From PALSA-1003 sp963741315 (lineage in GTDB: Bacteria; Pseudomonadota; Gammaproteobacteria; Burkholderiales; Casimicrobiaceae), in contig CAVUHK010000008.1 in assembly GCA_963741315.1 (NCBI GenBank), positions 868,001-932,000 on the forward strand: a stretch of 64,000 nucleotides of DNA, read 5' to 3'. The notes beneath the pieces are model-generated. The model was given only the letters and a program-made list of their open reading frames with translations. It did not search any database and had not been told where the DNA came from. Shown piece by piece: positions 55,191-63,996 of this stretch. Positions within the stretch are counted from its first letter, which is position 1. The number at the start of each line of letters is the position of its first letter. The position numbers and the translations under genes were made by a program.

Positions 55191-55229
55191 AAGGCGCCCG
55201 CGCACGGCGTTCGCGTACAATCCCGCCCG

Positions 55230-55727
55230 ATGGTTCGCTTCTTCATTCTGTTTCTGGTCCTGCAAGCGGGCTTGTTCGGCCTCGAATTGACCCCTTGGGC
55301 GCAGCAATGGCTGGTCATTCCCTGGACCAACACGCTGGCCGCGATTTCGGCGGGACTGGTCAAGACCTTCGACCCTCAGGTGCTCGCGCAAGGCAAAGTG
55401 TTGCAGAGCACGACCAACGGTTTTGCGGTATCGATCGAGGCGGGTTGCAACGGCGTCGAAGCGACCATCGTACTGGTCGCCGCCATCCTGGCCTTTCCCG
55501 CGACATGGAAGCGCAAGCTGCTCGGGCTCGTCATCGGCATCATTGCCGTCCAGGGCCTCAACATCGTGCGCGTGATCAGCCTGTTCTACCTCGGGCAATG
55601 GGATTTCCGGATCTTCGAGTGGGCGCACCTCTACGTGTGGCAGGCACTCATCATGCTCGACGTGATGATCGTCTGGCTGCTCTGGGTGCGCACGCTGCCG
55701 CGCGGTGAACCTGCGCTCGCCACCTGA
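55230..55727 (+). CDS. xrtH: Exosortase H (XrtH)
   Basis: Integral-membrane sortase-like transpeptidase that cleaves IPTLxxWG-CTERM proteins and anchors them at the cell surface. 165 residues with four or more hydrophobic helices. Catalytic triad: Cys73 in EAGCNGVEA, Arg114 in NIVRVISLF, His133 in WAHLYVW. The following gene is the usual associated membrane protein. The window contains no protein with an IPTLxxWG sorting signal, so the substrates must lie elsewhere. Confidence 0.9.
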   Translation: MVRFFILFLVLQAGLFGLELTPWAQQWLVIPWTNTLAAISAGLVKTFDPQVLAQGKVLQSTTNGFAVSIEAGCNGVEATIVLVAAILAFPATWKRKLLGLVIGIIAVQGLNIVRVISLFYLGQWDFRIFEWAHLYVWQALIMLDVMIVWLLWVRTLPRGEPALAT

Positions 55728-55731
55728 AATC

Positions 55732-56310
55732 ATGACCGCCCGACCGGTCGCGCCGTTCCTGCTTCAGGTCGCACTGTGGTTGCTGGTGATGTTTTTCCTG
55801 TGGTGGCTGGCCACGCCGGTCCTGACCTGGCCGGTCGCCATGCTCGCCGAACTGATCGCTCGCATCGGCCTGGGCGACGTGGTGCGCAGCGTTGAGCAGC
55901 ACGGCGAAATCATCACCTTCGTGACCTCGCTGCGCCCGCCCGGGGCCTCGCCGGGCGTTCGCGCGGTGCTCGAAGTGCCGAGCAACGTCCGGCTGTTCTC
56001 GTTCGGCTTGCCGATGCTCGCGGCACTTACGCTCGCGGCGCGGGAACCGCATCCGCTGCGCAAGCTGGCGATCGGTTACGTCGTGCTCGTCCCGGTGCAG
56101 GCGTTCAGCGTGATCGCGGACTTCCTCAAGAATCTCACCGACGACCCGGCGGCGATGGCGCAGCTTGGTTGGGCCCCGTGGCATCGCGAAGTCATCGCTT
56201 TCTGCTACCAGTTCGGCACGCTCATCCTGCCGACCGTCGCTCCGGCGATCGTCTGGGTGCTGATGCACCGGCGCTTCCTCGAAGAATTCGCCGGGCGGCG
56301 CGAAGCCTGA
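55732..56310 (+). CDS. Exosortase H-associated membrane protein
   Basis: Membrane protein of about 192 residues from the ATG at 55732, four bases after the xrtH stop. Hydrophobic helices near 10-30 (LLQVALWLLVMFFLWWLA), 95-115, 125-140 and 170-190. It matches the conserved partner that always sits next to exosortase H; its job in sorting is not known. An ATG at 55705 in the same frame would overlap xrtH. Confidence 0.82.
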   Translation: MTARPVAPFLLQVALWLLVMFFLWWLATPVLTWPVAMLAELIARIGLGDVVRSVEQHGEIITFVTSLRPPGASPGVRAVLEVPSNVRLFSFGLPMLAALTLAAREPHPLRKLAIGYVVLVPVQAFSVIADFLKNLTDDPAAMAQLGWAPWHREVIAFCYQFGTLILPTVAPAIVWVLMHRRFLEEFAGRREA

Positions 56311-56336
56311 CGTTTGATCGACGGTAACGGCAGATT

Positions 56337-57981
56337 TTAGCGCGCGCGCGCCAGTTCGCGCTCGCGCAGCACGCGACGCTGCACCTTGCCCGTCGTCGTC
56401 ATCGGCAGCGCATCGATGAATTCGATTTCCTTCGGATACTCGTAGGGCGCCAGAAATTTGCGCACGTGCAGCTGGATCTGCTCTTCGAGCGCCGGCGACG
56501 GCGCGTAGCCAGGGGCGAGCACGATGTACGCCTTGACGATGTTGCCGCGCGTCTCGTCGGGCCGTGGCACGACCGCGGCGTTGGCCACCGCGGGATGGCG
56601 CACCAGGCAGTTCTCGATTTCCGATGGGCCGATGCGATAGCCGGCCGCTTTGAACATGTCGTCGGCGCGGCCCTGGTACCAGAGATAGCCGTCGTCGTCG
56701 CGTTTGGCCAGGTCGCCTGTGCGGCACCAGTCGCCGGAAAATTTTGCCGCCGTTCCTTCGGGGTTCTTGAAATATTCGAGGAAGAACACCGGGTCCGGAG
56801 TGCCGTCGGGCGCGATGCGATTCACGGCAACCTCGCCGATGTCGCCTGCCGCGGCTTCGGTGCCGTCGCCGTCGATGACCGCGATGCGGTGCCCCGGGTA
56901 GGGGCGGCCCATCGAGCCCGCCTTGCCCGGCCACTGCGCGTGCGAATTGCCGACGATGTAGTTCATCTCGGTCTGGCCGAACATCTCGTTGATGGTGACT
57001 CCCAGCTCGGCCTGCGCCCAGGCGTACACCGTCGTGCCGAGCGCCTCGCCGGCGCTCATGATGCTGCGCAGCGAGAGCGAATAGTGCTTGCGCGGCTCGG
57101 GCACGGCTTTCATGATCATCTTCAGCGCGGTCGGAAACAGGAACGCGTTGCTGCACACGATGCGCCGCCATCAGTGCGAGCGCGCGCTCGGGATCGAAGC
57201 GGCCGCGGTAGCCAACGATGGGATAACCGAAATAGAGCGTCGGCAGCAGTGCATCCATCAGGCCGCCGGTCCAGGCCCAGTCGGCCGGTGACCAGAACAC
57301 GTCACCCGCCTGCGGAAAGCCGTCGTGCGAGTGCACGAACCCGGGCAGGTTGCCCAGCAGGCACTGGTGCGGCATGAGCGCGCCCTTGGGCGGGCCGGTC
57401 GTGCCGCTGGTGTAGACGAGCAGCGCGGCGTCGGTGGCGCGCGTCGCGACCGGCGTGAACTGCGCCGCGGCCTGGTCCTGCAGTCGCTGCCAGTCCACCG
57501 TCCACGACTCGCGCGCGCCGGCCACGCCGACCACGTGCTCCAATCGCGGCAGCCGCTCGCGGATCGTGGCCAGGTTCGGCAACGACGCGTCGTCGACGAA
57601 TGCCAGCTTCGCTTCGGAATCGTCGAGCCTGAATTCCAGCGCGTCGGGGCCGAACAGGAACGACAGCGGCACCGCGATGGCGCCCAGTTGGTAGCAGGCG
57701 ATGTGCACGATCGCGGTTTCCGGGCGCTGCGGAAGGATGATCGCCACCTTGTCGCCGGCGCGGACGCCCAGCGCGGTCAGCGCATTGGCCAGCCGGTCTG
57801 CGCTTTGTTGCAGGTCGTGATACGTCCAGGTCGCGCGCGCACCGGCCTCGTCCTCCCACTGCAGCGCGACGCGCGAGCGATCGACCGCGTGACGCCGGCA
57901 GATGGCCCATGCGATGTTGAAATCGGGCGGGACCTCCCACCGGTGCTGCGCGCAGACTTCGCGGTAGGTATCGACTGCCAT
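56337..57981 (-). CDS. Acyl-CoA synthetase (AMP-dependent), apparently frameshifted
   Basis: Forms an acyl-CoA from a carboxylate, ATP and CoA. Starts MAVDTYREVCAQHRWEVPPDFNIAW at 57981. The AMP-binding P-loop LLVYTSGTTGPPKGAL is in the first part, up to ERALALMAAHR. The continuation NAFLFPTALKMIMKAVPEPRK, MSAGEALG, NEMFGQTEMNYI, GDWCRTGDLAKRDDDGYLWYQGRADD and the C-terminal TTTGKVQRRVLR is in another frame. Removal of one base near 57154 restores one protein of about 547 residues. The substrate class (acetate, propionate, medium or branched chain) is not clear. Ten bases downstream of the PilZ-like gene. Confidence 0.86.
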
Positions 57982-57991
57982 CGCCGACGAA

Positions 57992-59686
57992 TCAGGTATC
58001 GGGGTCGGACACAACTGGCGCCGTGGCCTCGAGCGATTCCACGGTGGCCCAGATCCAGTCGGGTTGCTGCTCGAGCAAGCGCCCGAACGCAATCGGATGC
58101 GAAGTCTTGGCGGCGCTCATGTGCAGGCGCTTGCCGGGCCGGTATTCGCCGGCGGGGACGATCAGCGTCTGGATCGGCGCATCGCTGGCGCGTTTCCTCA
58201 GCGACAGGAACAGGCCCTGGAAGACACGGCCGCTGACGGTCGGGACTTCGCCGTCGACCGAGTAGTCGGGATCGCCGCGCTTGGGATTGGAGAGATCGAC
58301 GCCGACCAGATTGTTGGCGATGACCTGCAGGCCGATCTCGGCGCGCTCGGAGGTCAACCGTTTCATCCGCCGCACGATGCCCAGCGACCACAACGACTCG
58401 CCCTGTGCGCGGATCGCGGCCAGCGTGCCCAGCGTCACCTGGCTGATGACGGTCATCGGCGCGACCAGTCGATACCCGGTCTGCGAAACGTCGCGGATGT
58501 CCCACGCGCCGCCGGGCGATGCGTAGGTCGCCAGCCGACGGCGCGCGACTTCCTGCATGCGCGCGTTTTCGTTGCGCATTCGACCGAACGTGGCGATCTC
58601 GAGAGTGTCGCCGTAGTTGGTGTGCTCCGACCGGTTTCCGGTGAGTTCGCCTGCGACTTCTTCGTGAAGGAAGGCAGAGATCTTGGCGAAGCCGACGATC
58701 GCGTCGACGTTGCCCGATGCGGTCTGGCGCTCGCCCCGACGCGCCACCGGGCGGAACTCCGGGTCGACCTGCGAGGCGAGCTTGGTCAGCAGGTTGAGCT
58801 GCTCGGTGCGACGCGAGTTGCGGTCAGACAGTGGATCGTTGCGGACCTTCTGCTCGAGCATGATCACGTTTTGCATCAGCATGGCGTGCAGCGGGCGCGT
58901 GTCGAGGAAAAGCACGCGTCCTTCGAGCGGCTGCGGCGCGCGACGCCGCAGCCCGGTGCGATCGCCCAGATCGACGTAGAACCCGGTCGGCGATGCCGCC
59001 TCGATGTTCAGGCGCAATGGCGAACACCACTCGGGCAGCTGGTCGGCAACCCATTGCACGTGCCGTGGCGACATGTTGCCCGCGTTCATCAGATGCAGCA
59101 GCAGCACGCGCAGGTATTCCTGCTCGATCGTGGTCAGCAGCCCATCGGCCATCGTGGCCAGCGGCACGCGCTCGATCTGCGCGGTGCACGCAGCCTGGAA
59201 GAGCGAGTGCAGTTCCACCCAGCGCGCCGGGATCCACTGCTCGTAACGATAGAGGCGGATCTTTGCGTCGATGCCCTCGTGGGTGATCTGGCGCGCGATG
59301 AGCTCGGGACGCATCGACTGCCACTTGTGGTTCTGCGCGTGGCCGGCGAGCTCGCCCTGGAATGCGTGATAGCAGATCAGGAAACCCTGTGTCAGGTCGA
59401 ACAACGCCTGCCAAAGCTGATTCTCGACGCGGGTCGAGCGATTGCCGTGTTCGAGATACTGCGCGGTCAATTGCCGGCGCAATGGCTCCGAGATCACGTC
59501 GAGATGAAAGACCGCCTCCAGGCGTGCCGGCGTGCGCTGCGCATTGCGCTCGGCGAGGTTGCCGAGTTCAACGAGCACCGCTGCGTGCGTGACCAGCGGA
59601 TCGCTGGCGGGGAAGGATGCGTACCAGCGCTCGACGGTTCTCTTGTCTGCGAGCGGGTCCTTGGTCGATTTGCCGAAGCCGAACAT
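57992..59686 (-). CDS. Conserved protein with C-terminal PilZ-like region
   Basis: 564 residues from MFGFGKSTKDPLADK. The first 370 residues are helical and show no motif I know. Near residues 375-410 there is a PilZ-like signature: RMQEVARRRLATY then DIRDVSQTGYRL, which fits RxxxR plus DxSxxG. PilZ domains bind cyclic di-GMP. The family is conserved in Burkholderiales, where it has been annotated in several ways. It starts the pair with the acyl-CoA synthetase. The c-di-GMP link is an inference from the motif only. Confidence 0.65.
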   Translation of the reverse strand: MFGFGKSTKDPLADKRTVERWYASFPASDPLVTHAAVLVELGNLAERNAQRTPARLEAVFHLDVISEPLRRQLTAQYLEHGNRSTRVENQLWQALFDLTQGFLICYHAFQGELAGHAQNHKWQSMRPELIARQITHEGIDAKIRLYRYEQWIPARWVELHSLFQAACTAQIERVPLATMADGLLTTIEQEYLRVLLLHLMNAGNMSPRHVQWVADQLPEWCSPLRLNIEAASPTGFYVDLGDRTGLRRRAPQPLEGRVLFLDTRPLHAMLMQNVIMLEQKVRNDPLSDRNSRRTEQLNLLTKLASQVDPEFRPVARRGERQTASGNVDAIVGFAKISAFLHEEVAGELTGNRSEHTNYGDTLEIATFGRMRNENARMQEVARRRLATYASPGGAWDIRDVSQTGYRLVAPMTVISQVTLGTLAAIRAQGESLWSLGIVRRMKRLTSERAEIGLQVIANNLVGVDLSNPKRGDPDYSVDGEVPTVSGRVFQGLFLSLRKRASDAPIQTLIVPAGEYRPGKRLHMSAAKTSHPIAFGRLLEQQPDWIWATVESLEATAPVVSDPDT

Positions 59687-60132
59687 TGGGTTGAGATCGG
59701 TAGTTCGCAGAGTCTAGTAGGTTGCGGCGGGTACGCAGTCAGCCGGAGCGCCTCCTGACCCCTCGCGAGTGCCCGGCGCCGACGCGCATCTAGGGTAGGC
59801 TGCCGCGAAACCTTTGGCAACGCCGGGGTGGTATCGAACGCCTGTATGGAACATTCTGGTGGGATATTTCACCGGAGGGTGGTCGCTCCGGTACGATACT
59901 TGCACTGCCTCTGTTGTGGTCAGCAGCTGTGGCCCGCTCGATTGTCCAGATGTGCTGGAAGCCCTTGTTCCACAAGCAACAAAGTGAATCATTGGGGCTC
60001 TGGTGGCAAGGCGTTCGGGTTGGCCGGGTTTGGGTCTGACGCGTTGCGGCGACAACTGCCGCTCCGCGCCGAACTGAAACCAACAGCTGAACTCTCTATA
60101 CTTGTGGCACACAGGAGTGCAAAGGAAACATC
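59687..60132. other. Intergenic region with promoter-like signals before the MerR gene
   Basis: About 446 bases between divergent genes. No protein gene is convincing; small frames here lack similarity I know. Before merR, CTGAAA (60074-60079), 17 bases, then TATACT (60097-60102) form a plausible sigma70 promoter. AAGGAAA precedes the ATG at 60133. I cannot identify the operator sequences. Confidence 0.45.
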
Positions 60133-61131
60133 ATGGGAATCTTGATCAAGGCGCCAACGCGCCGCACCGATTCGGGACCGCAACTCGCCGTCGCGGTCGC
60201 CTCAGGCGAAGTGCGCGATTCGTTGCATATCCGTGAAGTCGTGCGCATCACCGGGTTGCGCCGCGAGCAGCTGTACATGTGGCAGCGCCGCTACGGCTTT
60301 CCAAATCCAGCGCGCGATGGCTTCGGCGATCGCGTCTACCCGCCGGACCAGATCGCACGACTGAAAGTCATCAAGCAGCTGCTCTCCGAGGGTTGGCGTG
60401 CCGGCGCAGTCGTGCCGCTCGCCGAATCGGCGTTGCAGTCGATGCTCGGCATCGCGGTCGAGGATCCGGAGCCCCTGGCCGATGAAATCGCGGTCGCGGT
60501 CAAGTTGCTCGCCGAGCACCGGGTCGGCGAACTGCAGAATCATCTGTCCAAGCTGCTCGTCGGCCAGGGCATGCGCCGCTTCCTCGAGCAGACGCTCATT
60601 CCGCTCAACGAGGCGATTCATGAGCACGTCGTGCGTGGCGACATGCAGAATTTCCAGGAACTCCGCTTCGCCGACCTGGCGCAGCGACTGTTGCGCGACG
60701 TGACGAGATTGGTGCGACCGACGCGCGAGGCGCGGCAGATTCTGCTCGCAACGCCGCCCAACGATCCCAATCAACTCGGGTTGGCGATACTGGAATTGCT
60801 GCTGTTCACGGAAGGCGTAAACTGCCTGACGTTGGGCAGCGGTGTGCCGGCGCAGGAAGTCGCCGGTGCTGCGCGGTCCTACAAGGTGAGCCTCGCGATC
60901 CTGCTGTTCGATCGTGGCATTTCCGGAAAGATCGCGGGACAGGAAATCCGTTCGCTGCGCACGGCGCTGCCGGAAGGCCTGCCTCTGATCGTCAGCGGGC
61001 GCGCGGTCAATCTGCTGGCCAAGCCGATTCCCAACGTGCGCACGGCCGCGGATTTCAGCTCTATCATGGCGATGATGCGCGAATTGGGTGTGGTCGGATC
61101 AGTGCCGCAGGAGATGCAGCAACGTGCCTGA
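60133..61131 (+). CDS. MerR-family regulator with degenerate B12-binding (CarH/LitR-like) domain
   Basis: 332 residues. N-terminal MerR DNA-binding domain: HIREVVRITGLRREQLYMWQRRYGFP and DRVYPPDQIARLKVIKQLL. The middle (about 115-195) is the helical B12-cap type. The Rossmann-like C-terminal part has LLATPPNDPNQLGLAILELLLFTEGVNCLTLG, where the cobalamin motif DxHxxG reads D-P-N-Q-L-G. The His that would ligate cobalt is replaced by Asn213. The protein probably does not bind adenosylcobalamin in the usual base-off mode and may sense something else or nothing. A 45-codon gene overlaps its end. Confidence 0.85.
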   Translation: MGILIKAPTRRTDSGPQLAVAVASGEVRDSLHIREVVRITGLRREQLYMWQRRYGFPNPARDGFGDRVYPPDQIARLKVIKQLLSEGWRAGAVVPLAESALQSMLGIAVEDPEPLADEIAVAVKLLAEHRVGELQNHLSKLLVGQGMRRFLEQTLIPLNEAIHEHVVRGDMQNFQELRFADLAQRLLRDVTRLVRPTREARQILLATPPNDPNQLGLAILELLLFTEGVNCLTLGSGVPAQEVAGAARSYKVSLAILLFDRGISGKIAGQEIRSLRTALPEGLPLIVSGRAVNLLAKPIPNVRTAADFSSIMAMMRELGVVGSVPQEMQQRA

Positions 61132-61261
61132 CGCAGTCGCATTGCGGTGGCAAAGGCGGTTGATCGCGCTGGTCGTGATCACCGCCCTGGGCTACCTGTC
61201 GTGGCGCGGGTATCAGCAGCCCGAACTGCTGTTGGAATTCGGCAACCTGCGCTTCTGCTAA
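61124..61261 (+). CDS. Small single-span membrane protein overlapping merR
   Basis: 45 codons from the GTG at 61124, which overlaps the merR stop by eight bases. Sequence character: a basic start (LRWQRRLI), one hydrophobic helix (ALVVITALGYLSW), then QQPELLLEFGNL and a C-terminal Cys. Coupled to merR by overlap. No family known to me. The coding signal is moderate: short length, but the helix and the tight overlap support it. Confidence 0.5.
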   Translation: MPDAVALRWQRRLIALVVITALGYLSWRGYQQPELLLEFGNLRFC

Positions 61262-61386
61262 CAGCGGCGGCCTCCTTGCGCCCACATGTAAGTGCGTGGC
61301 GCTGGTGTGTCGGCCGCAGCCGAGACTCGTCTTGCCGTCGATCCCCGTGCCATCGCGCGGGGCCCCTCGCCGGGTGACTCACTCGG

Positions 61387-61758
61387 CTACGTTTCGTCGA
61401 GAAATGCCTGCAATTTGCGCCGATCGCGCTTGGTCGGTCGTCCGTCGGTAGTCGGCGCGGTTACTGCAGCGGCCTTGCGACGCGCTGCTTCCAACTCGCG
61501 CGCAGCAACGCTCTCTGGCGCCTCGCTGTAGAGTTTCGCGGCTTCGGGCGCGCCGCCGCGCTTCTCCGCGATTGCGACCACGCGAATATTCCAGACCAGG
61601 CCGGCGCGGCGAAGCACGATCTCGTCGCCGGGCCTGATGGCCTGCGCGGGTTTGACGCGTTCGGCGGCGAGGCGCGCCTGGCCGGCTTCGATGGCGGCAG
61701 CGGCGAGGCTGCGCGTCCTGTAGAACCGCGCCGCCCACAACCACTTGTCCATGCGCAT
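61387..61758 (-). CDS. hslR: S4-domain RNA-binding heat-shock protein Hsp15 (HslR)
   Basis: Binds stalled 50S subunits carrying peptidyl-tRNA. About 123 residues. The S4 domain begins MRMDKWLWAARFYRTRSLAAAAIEAG and continues LAAERVKPAQAIRPGDEIVLRR. The basic tail (RPTKRDRRKLQAF) is as in E. coli Hsp15. I start at 61758, which opens the conserved domain; an ATG at 61797 is also in frame but overlaps the PaiB-like gene. Confidence 0.9.
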   Translation of the reverse strand: MRMDKWLWAARFYRTRSLAAAAIEAGQARLAAERVKPAQAIRPGDEIVLRRAGLVWNIRVVAIAEKRGGAPEAAKLYSEAPESVAARELEAARRKAAAVTAPTTDGRPTKRDRRKLQAFLDET

Positions 61759-61780
61759 CCGCGTTTGCGCGTTGCCGGCC

Positions 61781-62413
61781 TCAGTCTTCGCGCGCATGGC
61801 GCGTCATCCAGTCGGCGGTGGCGATCGCGTCGCCGTAGCCGTCCTCGCGCAGACCCGCAATGACGCCTTCGCGCTCTTCCCTGGCTCGATTCTGCGACAG
61901 CTTGAACTTGCCATCGATGCGTTCGATGGTCATGCGAAATCCAACGATCGCCCCCAGCATTGCCGCCAGGCGTTCGCCCTCGAGCTGCAATTGCCACGGC
62001 GCGGCGCGGCCGGATTCGAAGTTGCCGGTCAATTGCCGCACCATGGCGTGCTTCTGCTCCTGATCGTCGATCAGGACCATGCTGCCCCGAACGTGCGCCA
62101 CCACGTAGTTCCAGGTCGGCACCATTGCCGCGGGCTTGGTGTACCACGACGGCGAGACGTAGGCATGCGGACCGTGGAAAATCGCCAGCGTCGAGCCTTC
62201 GGCGAAGTGCCGCCAGTGAGGATTCGCGCGCGCCATGTGACCGATCAGCGCGCCTTGCGGCGTGCCGTCGGCTTCGAACAGCAGGGGCAGATGGCTGACC
62301 TGCGGCTCGTCGCGAGTGCCGGTGATCAGCGTCGCGAACGGATGTTCGCGGATCACCTGCGCGATCGCCGCGCCGTCGTGCGCCTTGAACGAGGGAGGAA
62401 GGTAGACGCTCAT
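61781..62413 (-). CDS. PaiB-like FMN-binding protein
   Basis: About 210 residues from MSVYLPPSFKAHD at 62413. The PaiB/FMN-binding split-barrel family, named after a Bacillus transcription regulator linked to sporulation and protease genes; many bacterial members have no known target. Landmarks: REHPFATLITGTRDEPQVSHLPLLFE, GPHAYVSPSWYTKPAAMVPTWNY, and KHAMVRQLTGNFE. Ten bases downstream of the BPH gene. Confidence 0.88.
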   Translation of the reverse strand: MSVYLPPSFKAHDGAAIAQVIREHPFATLITGTRDEPQVSHLPLLFEADGTPQGALIGHMARANPHWRHFAEGSTLAIFHGPHAYVSPSWYTKPAAMVPTWNYVVAHVRGSMVLIDDQEQKHAMVRQLTGNFESGRAAPWQLQLEGERLAAMLGAIVGFRMTIERIDGKFKLSQNRAREEREGVIAGLREDGYGDAIATADWMTRHARED

Positions 62414-62423
62414 GCGGATCGGC

Positions 62424-62990
62424 CTACTTGAGTTGCAACGAGAACTGCGTGAGCGGCAGCGCCGAGTTCTTGTCGAATGTGGCGCCGGCATCGATGCCGG
62501 CGACAGCGATTGCCGCTGCAGTCTTGAGCACCGCGTATTGACTGTGCATCGCGCCGAGCGCGAATTCGCGGCCCGAGCCCACTGCCCAGAAACGCGTGTA
62601 CTCGAATACTTCCCGCATCGAATAGACGCCGAAGATTCCGCTGGGGTTGGCGATAAGCGCCGTGACCTGCGTTGATTCGTAGGGGTCGTCTTCCTCTTCC
62701 TTGGGGTTGAGAAAGTGCTGTTCCTTGAGGATCGGATGCAGCTTGCGGAAAGTCTCGAAGATCGCGTGCTTGGTCGAGAAATCGAAGTCGTCGTGCTTGG
62801 CGAGCAGGCTTTCGAACACGAGCTGGTGTGCGGCGCTGCCGCACAGTCCGATATACGTGCCCTTGTAATGGACGATCTTGTCGTAGGTGCGATCGAAATC
62901 CGCGGACAGGCGCGTGTCTCCGAAGGTGGTAAGCGAATCGGCGGCGATGGTGGCTTCGTTGTTCTTTCTTACGACGACGAGTGTGGTCAT
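62424..62990 (-). CDS. Betaproteobacterial proteasome homologue (BPH), Ntn-hydrolase
   Basis: 188 residues starting MTTLVVVRKNNEATIAADSL, so Thr2 would be the N-terminal nucleophile after Met removal. The fold signature also includes HYKGTYIGLCGSAAHQLVFE and RFWAVGSGREFALGAMH. Resembles HslV, Anbu and proteasome beta subunits but in the family described as BPH from betaproteobacteria. No dedicated ATPase lies next to it. Its biological role is unresolved. The ATG at 62990 is the only start that exposes the Thr. Confidence 0.85.
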   Translation of the reverse strand: MTTLVVVRKNNEATIAADSLTTFGDTRLSADFDRTYDKIVHYKGTYIGLCGSAAHQLVFESLLAKHDDFDFSTKHAIFETFRKLHPILKEQHFLNPKEEEDDPYESTQVTALIANPSGIFGVYSMREVFEYTRFWAVGSGREFALGAMHSQYAVLKTAAAIAVAGIDAGATFDKNSALPLTQFSLQLK

Positions 62991-63084
62991 GGACTTTCTG
63001 CGGAGCGGATGTGGCGATGGGGCGCGGGGTGCGTCGCGCGAACGGCGGCCGAACCGCTGCGAACTGCAGTCGGCGGAACCGCCA

Positions 63085-63996
63085 TTATAGCGCGTCGCGT
63101 AAACTCGGCTCCGGCAGCGCGACGACCGCGGGTAGTGCACCCGGATTCCACGCGCGGTGCGCCCATTGCCAGAACTCGGCGACCGATGCGCTGGGTTCCG
63201 GCGACGACTGCTGCGCCAGGAATCGCCAGGCGAGAGTGAGCGCCGGCAGCGGCTGCGACGGCAATGGCGCCGCCTCGGTCTGCTTCGACAGTTTCTCGCC
63301 GCGCGCATCGACTGCGACTGCGTGGTGCAGGTAGACAGGCGTCGCCAACCCGAGCTGCCGCTGGAGCCAGATCTGCCGCGGCGTCGAGGCCAGCAGGTCG
63401 GCGCCGCGTACGACGTGCGTGATCGCCTGTTCCGCGTCGTCGACGACCACCGCGAGCTGATACGCGTACAGGCCATCGGCGCGCCGGATCACGAAGTCGC
63501 CCACGTCGCGCTGCAGGTGCTGCTCCTGTGCGCCCTGCAGCCGGTCGACGAAGCGTGTGGGCTGGTCATCGACGCAGAGGCGCCACGCGTGTGCTGCGCC
63601 ACCGGCGGCGATGCCGTTGCGACAGGTGCCGGGATAAATGCGCTCGCCACCCGCGCCGAGCGGTGCGAGCTGCAATTGCTTGCGCGTGCACGCACAGCGA
63701 AACGCCATTCCTCGTTCGATGAGGTCGTCGAGGGCAGCCCGATAGAGCGCATGGCGCTCGCTTTGCCGGACAACCGTGCCGTCCCACTCGAAGCCGCAAG
63801 CCGTCAGCATGCCGAGGATGGCGTCGGCTGCGCCCGGACGGCTGCGCGGCGTGTCGATGTCCTCGATGCGAACGAGCCACTGGCCGCCGTGCGCGCGGGC
63901 ATCGCACCAGCTTGCCATCGCTGCGACCAGCGAGCCGAAATGCAGCGGACCGGTAGGGGATGGAGCGAAGCGGCCGCGGTACGTGGTACCGCTCAC
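63085..63996 (-). CDS. gluQ: Glutamyl-Q tRNA(Asp) synthetase GluQ (YadB)
   Basis: Attaches glutamate to the queuosine base of tRNA(Asp). 303 residues, lacking the anticodon-binding domain of GluRS. Class I motif: GRFAPSPTGPLHFGSLVAAMASW. Zinc site: CACTRKQ and YPGTC. The KMSKS-like motif is GEKLSKQ. RIEDIDTPR and VVRGADLL are conserved. Functionally it pairs with QueG, which completes the queuosine that GluQ uses. The start MSGTTYRG lies four bases before the window end. Confidence 0.93.
   Translation of the reverse strand: MSGTTYRGRFAPSPTGPLHFGSLVAAMASWCDARAHGGQWLVRIEDIDTPRSRPGAADAILGMLTACGFEWDGTVVRQSERHALYRAALDDLIERGMAFRCACTRKQLQLAPLGAGGERIYPGTCRNGIAAGGAAHAWRLCVDDQPTRFVDRLQGAQEQHLQRDVGDFVIRRADGLYAYQLAVVVDDAEQAITHVVRGADLLASTPRQIWLQRQLGLATPVYLHHAVAVDARGEKLSKQTEAAPLPSQPLPALTLAWRFLAQQSSPEPSASVAEFWQWAHRAWNPGALPAVVALPEPSLRDAL

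Noticed and set aside
55184..55221. Promoter TTGACA to TACAAT before xrtH
   Set aside because: The spacer is about 26 bases, too long for sigma70. The TTGACA belongs to the phased repeats.
59714..60145. Small open frames between the PilZ-like and MerR genes
   Set aside because: No ribosome sites, no recognisable motifs, and mutually overlapping frames on both strands.
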